Assembly: GCA_036501535.1 (NCBI GenBank)
Contig: DASYAE010000216.1
Coordinates: 1 to 63,212, forward strand
Direction: 5' to 3'
DNA from: DASYAE01 sp036501535
GTDB taxonomy: Bacteria; Actinomycetota; Actinomycetes; Streptomycetales; Catenulisporaceae
DNA length: 63,212 nucleotides
Position 1 is the stretch's first letter, and each line of letters starts with the position of its first letter. Both the position numbers and the translations under genes were made by a program. Of this stretch, positions 1 to 7,780 are shown piece by piece. Below the pieces are notes generated by a model. It worked only from the letters and a program-made list of their open reading frames with translations. It was not told the DNA's origin and made no database searches.

Positions 1-234
1 CAGACCGTCGGCCGGGAGGCGATCCACCGCCTGTACGAGAAGATGCTGGCCAACGCGCCGCACTTCACGCCCGAGACGCCGCTGCCGACACTGGTCAGCG
101 GGGACATCGCGCTCACCTCGACCCCGCCGAAGGACGGTGCGGGCGCGCGGGCGCAGGTGGTCCGGCGCCAGCCGGACGGCTCCTGGCTGCGACTGCTCGA
201 CCAGCCGGAGTTCGTCTCGACCGCGGCGGAATAG
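1..234 (+). CDS. NTF2/SnoaL-like domain protein, C-terminal part
   Basis: The reading frame is open from base 1, so the gene begins outside the window; 77 residues remain. The pattern GREAIHRLYEKML, then LVSGDIALTST, then RRQPDGSWLRLLDQP is typical of the second half of small NTF2-like (SnoaL/DUF4440) proteins. These are cone-shaped alpha+beta folds used as polyketide cyclases, isomerases or simple binding domains. The family is clear but substrate and reaction cannot be read from this fragment. It converges with a truncated tetR gene 12 bases downstream. Confidence 0.7.
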   Translation, partial: QTVGREAIHRLYEKMLANAPHFTPETPLPTLVSGDIALTSTPPKDGAGARAQVVRRQPDGSWLRLLDQPEFVSTAAE

Positions 235-246
235 AATGACGCGGCA

Positions 247-492
247 TCAGGCCGACGGCCTCGGAACCACCATGCCGTGCAGCAACTGGCGCAGATCCGC
301 CTGCAGTTCCGCGAGATCCGGCGGGTTGGCGCTCCCGGCGCCGGCCAGCGAGTCGAACTGGATCCCCTCGCACCAGGCGATCAGCATCCTGGCATGGCGC
401 TGCGGCGCGGACGAGCCGAGCGCGGCGAGCAGCGCGGCGGCCGGCTCCCGGGCCGGGCGGCCGGCCTCGTCGTAGAGGGCGCACAGGTCCAC
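247..492 (-). pseudogene. TetR-family regulator remnant (ligand-binding half only)
   Basis: The 81 residues read like the C-terminal half of a TetR repressor: helices with LLAALGSSAPQRHARMLIAWCEGIQFDSLAGAG, a pattern usual in TetR ligand domains. A normal TetR protein is about 190-220 residues and begins with a helix-turn-helix domain. Here the frame opens at a GTG at 492, only 33 bases from the start of the divergent monooxygenase gene, so there is no room for the DNA-binding domain. I saw no helix-turn-helix in any minus-strand frame further right, where the monooxygenase is coded. I infer a deletion that removed the first half of the gene, leaving a probably non-functional remnant beside its old operator. 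Confidence 0.55.
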
Positions 493-514
493 TGACTACA
501 CCTGTAGTGTCAGT
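491..514. promoter_or_regulatory. TetR-type operator-like inverted repeat
   Basis: The core is CTACA-CC-TGTAG, a 5-bp inverted repeat, flanked by ACTGA on the left and TCAGT on the right. The outer arms also pair but are offset by one or two bases. It lies between the tetR remnant and the start of the monooxygenase, where TetR repressors usually bind to control a divergent target. A ribosome binding site (GGAGGA, 519-524) follows at once. That it is an operator is inferred from position and symmetry. Confidence 0.5.
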
Positions 515-525
515 GGCCGGAGGAC

Positions 526-1791
526 ATGATGGCGCAGCAGCGGGGCCAAGGTCGGGCAGTGGTGATCGGGGCCGGGATCGGCGGGCTGACCGCGGCGGTG
601 GCGCTGCACCGGCGCGGCTGGCGGGTCACGGTGCTGGAGCGGGCGACGTCGCTCGAACCGGTCGGCGCCGGGATCGCGCTGGCGCCCAACGCGTTGAAGG
701 CGCTCGACTCGGTCGGGCTCGGTTCGGACGTGCGCGCGATGGCGGCGATCCAGGGTTCGGGCGGGGTGCGGCGGCCGGACGGAACGTGGCTCGTGCGCAC
801 GGAGCTGACCGCGATCGAGGACCGCTTCGGCTGGCCGATCATCATCGCCGCACGCCCGGAGCTGATCGAGCTGCTGGCGGCGCAACTGCCCGCGGATTCG
901 GTCCGCACCGCGACCCCGGTGCTCGGCGTGACGCCGGGCGGCGCAGGCGGAACGGATGGATCCGGCGATTCTGACGACTCGGCTGACTCGGCCAACGCGG
1001 CTGACTCGGACGCCGCCCGCGGACCGGAACAGGGATCTGCGATTGTCCGCACCGGGAGCGGCGATTTGGCTGCGCAGATCGTGGTGGCGGCGGACGGTAT
1101 CCGCTCGCAGACCCGCGCCACGCTGTTCCCCGAGCATCCGGGACCGCGCTATGCGGGCTTCACGACGTGGCGCTTCATCGCACCCGCGCCGCTAGAGCCG
1201 TTCGATCCGAGTGAGACCTGGGGGCGCGGAGAGATATTCGGCGCCGTTCCGATGACCGGGGGACGGCTCTACTGCTATGCGACCGCGAATCTGCCTTCCG
1301 GGGTAACCCACCCGGATGAGCATGCTGAGCTGCTGCGCCGATTCGGGGCGTGGCACGGACCCATCCCCGAGATCCTTGAGTCGGTTCCGGCGGAGGCCGT
1401 GCTGCGTAACGACGCGCAGTGGCTGGCCGAGCCGCTGACGGCCTATCACCGCGGGCGCATCGCGCTGCTCGGCGATGCGGCGCACGCGATGACGCCGAAC
1501 CTGGGCCAGGGCGGTTGCCAGGCGATCGAGGACGCCGTCGTTCTGGCGCATCACCTGCGCGATCCCGAGGCCGCCGTGGGGCCGGCGCTGGCGGCCTACA
1601 CGGCCGACCGGCTCCCCCGCGCCAGCAGGATCGCCAGGCAGTCGGCGCGTACCGGAAGGTTCCAGCAGTGGTCCGCCGCGCCGGCCGTCGCCTTCCGCGA
1701 CAGCGCCGTTCGGCTCACCGGTCGACTGGGTTCCGGTGTTCTGATCCGCCAGATGGCCCAGCTCGCAGACTGGACTCCGCCGGGCCGTTGA
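526..1791 (+). CDS. FAD-dependent monooxygenase (PHBH/UbiH class)
   Basis: This is a 421-residue class A flavoprotein hydroxylase that would use NAD(P)H and O2 to oxygenate an aromatic or similar substrate in the cytoplasm. The N-terminal dinucleotide fold shows VIGAGIGGLTAAVAL and ends in an acidic residue (VLERA). The second FAD motif, RIALLGDAAHAMTPNLGQGG, lies near residue 312. A low-complexity insert rich in Gly, Ser, Asp and Ala sits at about residues 140-170, before the loop that leads to VVAADGIRSQTR, and is unusual for the family. Two ATG codons (526 and 529) follow a strong GGAGGA; 529 has the better spacing. The neighbouring tetR remnant suggests it was once repressor-controlled. 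Substrate unknown. Confidence 0.85.
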   Translation: MMAQQRGQGRAVVIGAGIGGLTAAVALHRRGWRVTVLERATSLEPVGAGIALAPNALKALDSVGLGSDVRAMAAIQGSGGVRRPDGTWLVRTELTAIEDRFGWPIIIAARPELIELLAAQLPADSVRTATPVLGVTPGGAGGTDGSGDSDDSADSANAADSDAARGPEQGSAIVRTGSGDLAAQIVVAADGIRSQTRATLFPEHPGPRYAGFTTWRFIAPAPLEPFDPSETWGRGEIFGAVPMTGGRLYCYATANLPSGVTHPDEHAELLRRFGAWHGPIPEILESVPAEAVLRNDAQWLAEPLTAYHRGRIALLGDAAHAMTPNLGQGGCQAIEDAVVLAHHLRDPEAAVGPALAAYTADRLPRASRIARQSARTGRFQQWSAAPAVAFRDSAVRLTGRLGSGVLIRQMAQLADWTPPGR

Positions 1792-1826
1792 CGGCCATTC
1801 AGGGCTTTACTGAGCGTTACTGGGCC

Positions 1827-2318
1827 TTACAGGGCCAGCGGCTTCGGCGCGGAGAACATCAGGCTCGGGTCGGTGCGCCAGTCCATGTCGGCCACGTCGA
1901 TGTAGAGCTCGACCTCGTTGCCGTCCGGATCGAGGATGTAAAGGCTGTGGGTCACGCCGTGGTCGGCCGAGCCGATCAGGCGGGTGCCGGTGGCTTCGAG
2001 CCTTGCGACCGCTTCGCGCAGCTCGTCGTCGGTGTCGCCGATCTTGACGCCGAAGTGGTACATGCCCACACGCGGCGCCGGCGGCTGCGCGGCCGCGGCC
2101 TCGCCGACCTCGATGAGCAGCAGCTCGTGATGGGTGCGGCCGTTGGGCGAGGAGAACGCAGCGTATTGACGGCGCTTGGGCTCGGCACCGGTCTCGGACT
2201 CGGTTCCGGCGTCGGCCGGGAGGATCTCGCGCCAGCCCAGCACCTCGCGGTAGAAGCGGGCCGAGCGCTCGGCGTCGCGGACGTAGAGGACCACATGGCC
2301 CAGTTGGTCGACCTTCAC
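1827..2318 (-). CDS. VOC-family (glyoxalase/extradiol dioxygenase-like) protein
   Basis: This 163-residue protein has one long VOC module pair: MKVDQLGHVVLYVRD with FYREVLGW at the start, HHELLLIEVG in the middle, GMYHFGVKI, and a C-terminal YILDPDGNEVELYID. The His and Glu positions match the metal ligands of vicinal-oxygen-chelate enzymes, such as catechol 2,3-dioxygenases, glyoxalase I and fosfomycin-resistance proteins. A short Glu/Gly/Thr insert (GTESETGAEPK) sits between the first strands. It is transcribed divergently from a MarR regulator, with paired palindromes between them, so it is a likely target of that regulator. The exact reaction cannot be told. Confidence 0.8.
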   Translation of the reverse strand: MKVDQLGHVVLYVRDAERSARFYREVLGWREILPADAGTESETGAEPKRRQYAAFSSPNGRTHHELLLIEVGEAAAAQPPAPRVGMYHFGVKIGDTDDELREAVARLEATGTRLIGSADHGVTHSLYILDPDGNEVELYIDVADMDWRTDPSLMFSAPKPLAL

Positions 2319-2417
2319 TGGCGTCCCCTGCTTCTTGCTCTTGTTGCTCTTGCTCCAGCCGGCTGCCTGCTTCTCTTGCTTCCCGCTCCGGGCCGACTAC
2401 GCCCGGCGAAAGTTTGC

Positions 2418-2463
2418 TTGAGATTTCAACTTTGACGATAGCCGTCCACGCTTGAAGCCTCAA
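2418..2463. promoter_or_regulatory. Paired MarR-type operators
   Basis: Two copies of TTGA-N4-TCAA lie 34 bases apart (2418-2429 and 2452-2463) in the gap between the divergent VOC and marR genes. The second copy overlaps a possible -35 (TTGAAG) about 15 bases before TAAGAT (2473-2478), a plausible -10 that would put transcription start near the marR start codon. MarR dimers bind such short palindromes and usually repress both divergent genes. The function is inferred; the repeat is seen directly. Confidence 0.6.
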
Positions 2464-2484
2464 CCGTCACAGTAAGATCCAGGC

Positions 2485-2955
2485 ATGGACGAGACGCGGT
2501 GGCTCGACCCGGACGAGCAGCAGACCTGGCGGGCCTTCCTGTCCGCGGTCCAGGTGCTGCACGAGCAGCTCGACCAGCAGCTCAAGCGCGACTCGCGGGT
2601 CTCGCACACCGAATACCTGATCCTGGCCATGGTCTCCGAGTCGCCGGACAACACGCTGACCATGTCCCAGCTGGCCAAGCTGCTGTGGTTCTCGGCCAGC
2701 CGGCTCTCGCACGTCGCGGCCAAACTCGAGGCGCGCGGCTGGATCCGGCGCGAGAAACTGCCGACCGATGCGCGGACCAATCTCGTCTCGCTCACCGAAA
2801 TCGGGTACTCCGTGCTCGTCGACGCCGCGCCCGGGCACGTGCGCCAGGTGCGCACGATGGTCTTCGACCCGCTCGACGCGGAGCAGCACGCGCATCTGCG
2901 GGAGATCTCAGAGTCGATCCTGCGTGCGTCGGAACGGGTGAAGCGCCAGCGTTAG
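2485..2955 (+). CDS. MarR-family transcriptional regulator
   Basis: This is a 156-residue winged-helix regulator of normal MarR length. The N-terminal dimer helix (WRAFLSAVQVLHEQLDQQL) leads into the recognition part: TMSQLAKLLWFSASRLSHVAAKLEARGWIRRE, followed by the wing PTDARTNLVSLTEIG. MarR proteins bind a palindrome as dimers and release it on binding a phenolic ligand or on cysteine oxidation; this one has no cysteine, so ligand sensing is likelier. No good ribosome binding site precedes the ATG, consistent with a leaderless transcript. It faces the VOC gene across two matching TTGA-N4-TCAA sites. Confidence 0.9.
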   Translation: MDETRWLDPDEQQTWRAFLSAVQVLHEQLDQQLKRDSRVSHTEYLILAMVSESPDNTLTMSQLAKLLWFSASRLSHVAAKLEARGWIRREKLPTDARTNLVSLTEIGYSVLVDAAPGHVRQVRTMVFDPLDAEQHAHLREISESILRASERVKRQR

Positions 2956-3107
2956 GCGCGCTGCGCTGCATTCATCTTTCGCATTCGCCCGTTCGGCTCT
3001 GTCGTTCCCGAACGGACTGATCGATCATCCGGACTCTGGGATACTGGACCGGCCCAGAGACGAACCAGCCATCAGCGACAACCGGACAGAGCAGGGGATT
3101 TGCCCGC

Positions 3108-4013
3108 ATGGCGCGTGTAGTGGTCACCGGCAGCAGCGGAAAGCTCGGCAGGCACGTCGTACGGGAGCTGGCCGGCGCCGGCTGGGAGGTGATCGGCCTC
3201 GACACGAAGCCCTCGCCGGACCCGGACCGCGCGCAGGAGACGATCCTGGCCGATCTGTCCGACTATGGGCAGACCCTCTCCGCTCTCACCGGGGTCGACT
3301 CGTGGTATTCCGAGGCCGTGGACGCGGTGGTGCACCTTGCCGCGATCCCGGCGCCCGGCATCCGCACCGACGTGGCGACCTTTCACAACAACGTCACCAC
3401 CACCTACAACGTGTTCTCCGCGGCCCGCCGCGCGGGCATCCGCAACATCGTCTGGGCGTCGAGCGAGACGGTGCTCGGTCTGCCCTTTGACGAGCCACCG
3501 CCTTATGTGCCCGTCGACGAGGAGTACGCGCCGCGGCCGAACAGCACCTACTCGCTGTGCAAGACGCTCGAGGAGGAGATGGCCCGGCAGCTTTGCCGCT
3601 GGGAGCCCGAGCTGAAGATGGTCGGCCTGCGCTTCTCCAACGTGATGGATCCGGCCGACTACGCCGCCTTCCCGTCCTTCGACGCGGACCCGCAGATGCG
3701 CAAGTGGAACCTGTGGGCGTACATCGACGGGCGGGACGGCGCGCAGGCGGTGCGGCGGGCACTGGAGTACGAGGCCAAGGGCGCCGACGTGTTCGTGATC
3801 GCCAGCCCCGACACGGTGATGAGCCGGTCGAACCAGGAGCTGCTGGCCGAGGTGTTCCCCGACGTGCCGCTGAAGCGGGCGGTCAGCGAGCACGAGACGC
3901 TGCTGAGCATCGACAAGGCGCGCTGCCTGCTCGGATACCGGCCGCTGTACAGCTGGCGCACGGAGGTATCGAGCTCAAGCTCGGCCGGGGTCTCGAACCC
4001 GGTCTCGCCGTAG
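3108..4013 (+). CDS. NAD-dependent extended SDR (epimerase/dehydratase family)
   Basis: This is a 301-residue Rossmann protein. VVVTGSSGKLGRHVVREL is the nucleotide-binding loop, with Asp in GLDTKP indicating NAD preference. VVHLAAIPAPG, WASSETVLG and the catalytic YSLCK (YxxxK) follow, as in sugar-nucleotide epimerases and uronate dehydrogenases. It ends 37 bases before the convergent gudD end, beside a full glucarate-degradation operon. A sugar or uronate dehydrogenase feeding that route is therefore attractive, but the overall pattern is only family-level. The Ser/Thr-rich tail after the last domain (SSSSSAGVSNP) looks non-essential. Confidence 0.8.
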   Translation: MARVVVTGSSGKLGRHVVRELAGAGWEVIGLDTKPSPDPDRAQETILADLSDYGQTLSALTGVDSWYSEAVDAVVHLAAIPAPGIRTDVATFHNNVTTTYNVFSAARRAGIRNIVWASSETVLGLPFDEPPPYVPVDEEYAPRPNSTYSLCKTLEEEMARQLCRWEPELKMVGLRFSNVMDPADYAAFPSFDADPQMRKWNLWAYIDGRDGAQAVRRALEYEAKGADVFVIASPDTVMSRSNQELLAEVFPDVPLKRAVSEHETLLSIDKARCLLGYRPLYSWRTEVSSSSSAGVSNPVSP

Positions 4014-4050
4014 CCGACCCGCCGCGCCGACCCGCCGCCGCGCGGTGCCG

Positions 4051-5376
4051 TCAGAACCTGGGCGTCACCCGCACCCAGCCCGGGTCGCGCAGCCGCATCG
4101 AGACCGAGTCGTCCCGGGACCGGATCCCACAGGCCTCGTACTGCTCGTGCAGCCGCGCGAGGGCGTCCCGGTCCAGCTCCACGCCGAGGCCGGGGCCCTG
4201 CGGCAGATGCAGCGAGCCGGCTTCCCAGACCAGTGCGGCCGGGTCGACGACCTGCTCGCGCTGCCATGGCGAGTGGGTGTCGCACGCGTACGTGAGGTTC
4301 GGCGTGGCCGCGGCCAGCTGGGCCATGGCGGCCAGCGAGATGCCCAGGTGCGTGTTCGAGTGCATCGACAGGCCCCAGCCGAAGGTCTCGCAGAGCCCGG
4401 AGAGCCGCTGGGACGCGCGGAAGCCGCCCCAGTAGTGGTGGTCCGAGAGCACCACCGAGACCGAGTCCAGCGCGACCGCCTCGGGGACCTCGTCGAAACT
4501 GGTCACGCACATGTTGGTGGCCAGCGGCAGCGAGGTGGCCCGGGCCATCTCGCCCATCGCCGGGTTGCCCTTGACCGGGTCCTCCAGGTACTCGAGGTAC
4601 GGCTCCAGCCGCGGCGCGATCCGCTTCGCCGTCTCCAGCGACCAGTTGGCGTTCGGGTCGAGCCGCAGCGGGTGCTCCGGGAAGGCCTCGCGCAGCGCGA
4701 CGATCGCGTCCGCCTCGGCTTCGGGCTCGAAGACGCCGCCCTTGAGCTTGAGCGAGCCGAAGCCGTAGACGCCGACCATCTGCTTGGCCTGCGCGACGAT
4801 CCCATCCGGGTCGAGCGCCTCGCCCCACTCGTCGTCCGGGTAGCCCGCCGGGGCCGCGCCCCCGGGATGCTCCGCCCAGCGGTAGAAAAGGTAGGCGCTG
4901 AAGGGCACTGATTCCCGGGCCGGGCCGCCGAGCAGGTCGCACACCCGCAGGCCGGTGGCCTTGCCCTGGGCGTCGTAGCAGGCCACTTCGAAGGCGCCGA
5001 TGGTCTGGGCCACGGTCTTCTGCCGGGTGGCCGCGCCGAGCAGGTCGGTCGGGGCGCTCGGCTCCACCGCGCCGAGGGCGACCGCGACCCGCCTCGTCAG
5101 GCCATTGAGGTCGAAGACGTCCAGCCCGGCCAGCGCCGGGGCGGCCCTGCGCAGGTTGGCCAGCGTCGGGTCGTCGCCGTAGGCCTCGCCGAGGCCGACG
5201 ATCCCGGCGTCCGTCCGCAGCTCGATGATCGAGCGGAGCTGATACGCCTGGTGCACGCCGGAGGCGTTGAGCAGCGGCGGGTCCTTCACCGCGACCGGGG
5301 TGATCGCGACTTCCGTGATCCTCGGGCCGCCGCGGCGTCCGTTCGCAGTGTCCTGGTTCTGGTGGTGCTCGCTCAT
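4051..5376 (-). CDS. gudD: Glucarate dehydratase
   Basis: This 441-residue enolase-superfamily enzyme dehydrates D-glucarate (or L-idarate) to 5-dehydro-4-deoxyglucarate in the cytoplasm. Markers of the glucarate dehydratase subgroup are visible: ITPVAVKDPPLLNASGVHQAY at the N-terminal cap, the catalytic KxK in SLKLKGG, the metal-binding Asp/Asn of LDPNANWSL, EDPVKG, and the general-base His in MHSNTHLGIS. The ATG at 5376 overlaps the TGA of the upstream gene (ATGA), indicating coupling. It is the last gene of a three-gene operon with kdgD at its head. The product is the substrate of KdgD, so the pathway assignment is strong. Confidence 0.93.
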   Translation of the reverse strand: MSEHHQNQDTANGRRGGPRITEVAITPVAVKDPPLLNASGVHQAYQLRSIIELRTDAGIVGLGEAYGDDPTLANLRRAAPALAGLDVFDLNGLTRRVAVALGAVEPSAPTDLLGAATRQKTVAQTIGAFEVACYDAQGKATGLRVCDLLGGPARESVPFSAYLFYRWAEHPGGAAPAGYPDDEWGEALDPDGIVAQAKQMVGVYGFGSLKLKGGVFEPEAEADAIVALREAFPEHPLRLDPNANWSLETAKRIAPRLEPYLEYLEDPVKGNPAMGEMARATSLPLATNMCVTSFDEVPEAVALDSVSVVLSDHHYWGGFRASQRLSGLCETFGWGLSMHSNTHLGISLAAMAQLAAATPNLTYACDTHSPWQREQVVDPAALVWEAGSLHLPQGPGLGVELDRDALARLHEQYEACGIRSRDDSVSMRLRDPGWVRVTPRF

Positions 5377-6584
5377 GGTGCTCGGCTTTCCGGGGCGCGA
5401 TAGGTGGCGATCGCCTCGCGCACGGCGGCGAGGTCGGCGTCGGAGGCGATTCCGGCGTGGTAGAAGCGCAGCTCGCTCGCCCCGGCGTCGCGCAGGTCGG
5501 CGCACCAGGCGGGCAGGTCGTCCGGGCGGCCGCCGAGCCCCCGGACCGCGGAGACGGTCGCGGCGACGGCCTGCGCCGCGCCGGCCGGTCCGGGGCCGGC
5601 CAGCGCGGCGCACTGGCGCACGTTCGCCAGCGCCGCCGCGGACCGCACGCCGCAGGCGAGGATCGCGCCGTCCGCGCCGCCCTCGCCGTACAGCGTCTCC
5701 AGAACAGTGCCCGCATTCGCTCCCATGGCGAGCGGATCGGGGTGCGTGTGCACGAGGACCGGGAGGTCGGGGCGCTGCGCCCGGACCGCGGCGATCGCCT
5801 CGCCGCGCATCCGGTCGGCGGCGGCCACGCGCATCCGGGCGACCCGCGCGGCCAGCTCGGGGTCGAGGGCGGTCGCCGGGCCGGTCTCGCCGGCCATCAC
5901 GGCGTCCAGCGCCTTGCGCACCTCGCCGCGCAGCTGCGCCGGGTCGATCTCGTGCCCGCGATAGGCGCCGAGACAGGCCTCGCAGAAGCACAGCGAGAGC
6001 AGCAGCTCCGCGGCGCCGTCGAAGGCGACGCCGCCGGTCTTGTCGTGCGCGTGCAGGTGGTTGAAGCCGTACCAGCCGCAGGCCTCGAGTTCGATCCCGT
6101 CGATGTGCGGCTGCTGCGCCACCTCGGCGACGAGCGTTGCGCAGTACTGACACACGGCCGGCTGCGAGATGCACAGCGCCCACGGAAACCGGTCGCCGTA
6201 AGCGTTGGCGACGCTGCATTCCGGCTCGATCGAGCCGAGGCGCTGGTTGTGCGCGAGCACGGTCCAGGCGTAGACGGACAGGCCGGCCGCGCGCAGCCGC
6301 GGGGCGGCCTCGGTGAACGAGCGCTGCGACCAGTAGGCCTCGACCGGCTGGAGCCGCCGGCCCTGCCAGCGGCGCGGATCGGTCTCGTAGTAGACCGCCG
6401 AGTAGGCCGCGGTGACGACCTTGTGCTCCGGATGCCGGGGAGTCAGGGCCCGTACGGTGTGGTAGGTGGCGGCCAGCGCGACCCGGTCGGCGCCGAGCCC
6501 GGCGACGCGCTCGGCGCACGCGGGATCGCCGACGACGTCCCAGGGATAGAGGTTGACGCCCGCGGCCGGGCGCGCGCCGCTCAT
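5373..6584 (-). CDS. Unknown TIM-barrel-like protein of the glucarate operon
   Basis: I do not recognise a named family for this 403-residue protein. It begins GVNLYPWDVVG and alternates hydrophobic strands and helices as in a TIM barrel. Notable pieces are ELEACGWYGFNHLHAHDK (a run with Glu, His, His and His), VCQYC, CFCEAC and VHTHPDP. Paired cysteine motifs of the CxC-x2-C type occur in some uncharacterised glycosidase-like barrels and may bind zinc. It overlaps both neighbours by ATGA, so it is translated with KdgD and GudD. It may release or isomerise the aldaric acid that GudD uses; this is inference from position only. Confidence 0.6.
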   Translation of the reverse strand: MSGARPAAGVNLYPWDVVGDPACAERVAGLGADRVALAATYHTVRALTPRHPEHKVVTAAYSAVYYETDPRRWQGRRLQPVEAYWSQRSFTEAAPRLRAAGLSVYAWTVLAHNQRLGSIEPECSVANAYGDRFPWALCISQPAVCQYCATLVAEVAQQPHIDGIELEACGWYGFNHLHAHDKTGGVAFDGAAELLLSLCFCEACLGAYRGHEIDPAQLRGEVRKALDAVMAGETGPATALDPELAARVARMRVAAADRMRGEAIAAVRAQRPDLPVLVHTHPDPLAMGANAGTVLETLYGEGGADGAILACGVRSAAALANVRQCAALAGPGPAGAAQAVAATVSAVRGLGGRPDDLPAWCADLRDAGASELRFYHAGIASDADLAAVREAIATYRAPESRAP

Positions 6585-7570
6585 CCCAGGCCCGCTATGC
6601 GCTCCCGGGCCTGCACGACCAGGCGGAGCAGCTCGTCCAGGTCGGCCTGCTCCGGCTCGGCCAGCGGGGCGCGCACCGCGCCGACCGAGTGCCCTGCGGC
6701 CCGGGTGGCCGCCTTCACCAGGGAGACCGCGTAGCCGGGGCGGCGGCGGCGCAGCTCGACGTAGGGCCGGAAGAATACGTCGGTCAGCGTGGCCAGGGCC
6801 GCGCTGTCCTCCGCCTCGAGACCGCGGTAGAACGCCAGCGCGATGTCCGGGGCGAAACAGTAGACCGCGGAGGAGTAGAGCGGCACGCCGATCGCCCGAT
6901 AAGCCTGCTGAGTCGCTTCGGCGGTGGGCAGGCCGTTGAAGAAGCGGAAGCCGGGCGCGCCGCCGGTTCGCACGGCGCTGACGATGCGCAGCATCAGGTC
7001 GAGATCGCCGCGGCCGTCCTTGAAGCCGACGATGTTGGGCACCTCTGACAGGCGGGCGACGGTCTGCGGCTCGAACACGGTGGCGTCGCGCTGGTACAGG
7101 ATCAGGTCGAGGGCGGTCGACTCGGCCAGCGCGGTGTAGTGCCGCAGCAGGCCCTCCTGGCCGCCGTCCGCGCTGTAGGGCGGCAGGACCAGCACGGCAT
7201 CGGCTCCGGCGCGCTCGGCGGCGCGGGCGAACTCGATCGCGAGCGTCGTGCCGTATCCGCAGCCTGAGACGACCGGCACCCGGCCGGCGGCGGCCTCGAC
7301 CGCGACGGTGACGCAGTCCTCGTATTCAGCCGGGGCGAGGGCTGGGAACTCGCCGGTCCCGCAGGCCGCGAAGACCGCGCCGACGCCGTCGCCGATCCGG
7401 CTGTCGACGTGCGCCCGGTAGGCGTCGGGCGCGAACCGGCCCTTCTCGTCGAACGCTGTGACCGGGAAGAACAGCAGGCCGTGCAGCCGGTCGGCCGGCT
7501 GGACCGGTTGCGCCGCCGCGCGCTCGGTGGGCGTACCGTGTGCGGCATCGGGCTGAGCGTGGTGCGGCAC
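6581..7570 (-). CDS. kdgD: 5-dehydro-4-deoxyglucarate dehydratase
   Basis: This 329-residue member of the DHDPS/N-acetylneuraminate lyase family forms a Schiff base with 5-dehydro-4-deoxy-D-glucarate, then dehydrates and decarboxylates it to 2,5-dioxopentanoate (2-oxoglutarate semialdehyde). HGLLFFPVTAFDEKGRF at the N-terminus, ACGTGEFPAL, the Tyr of LDLILYQRDA and the catalytic Lys of NIVGFKDGRGD are all in place. The first 25 residues are an extra Ala/Pro/Gln-rich tail. The start is a GTG at 7570 behind AAGGGA. It heads the operon and faces an iclR gene; the next enzyme is coded beyond that regulator on the other strand. Confidence 0.93.
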   Translation of the reverse strand: MPHHAQPDAAHGTPTERAAAQPVQPADRLHGLLFFPVTAFDEKGRFAPDAYRAHVDSRIGDGVGAVFAACGTGEFPALAPAEYEDCVTVAVEAAAGRVPVVSGCGYGTTLAIEFARAAERAGADAVLVLPPYSADGGQEGLLRHYTALAESTALDLILYQRDATVFEPQTVARLSEVPNIVGFKDGRGDLDLMLRIVSAVRTGGAPGFRFFNGLPTAEATQQAYRAIGVPLYSSAVYCFAPDIALAFYRGLEAEDSAALATLTDVFFRPYVELRRRRPGYAVSLVKAATRAAGHSVGAVRAPLAEPEQADLDELLRLVVQARERIAGLG

Positions 7571-7603
7571 CGGTCCGTGTCCCTTCGGAGCGTGCCCCGA
7601 CGG

Positions 7604-7675
7604 GCACTAGCGGCTTTCAGATAGATGAACAACATGCTAGGTTGTGAACAGTTCCGACTGTAGTGACCGCTGTTC
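7604..7675. promoter_or_regulatory. kdgD promoter with IclR half-site repeats
   Basis: On the minus strand TTGTTC (7632-7627), a 17-base spacer and TAGTGC (7609-7604) make a plausible promoter for the kdgD operon. TGAACA occurs twice as a direct repeat (7626-7631 and 7645-7650, 19 bases apart), the first overlapping the -35. A near-inverse copy, TGTTCC, lies at 7670-7675. The set sits between kdgD and the divergent iclR, so these are candidate IclR sites. Promoter and operator roles are inferred. Confidence 0.5.
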
Positions 7676-7780
7676 CAGGACGTCAAGGCGGCGTCAGGCG
7701 GCACCGGCGGGGTTAGGCAGCGGACCGGCGGCGGAGCGCCGCGACCAGAGAGGCTGTACGGCGATGCAGGCACTGCGCCT

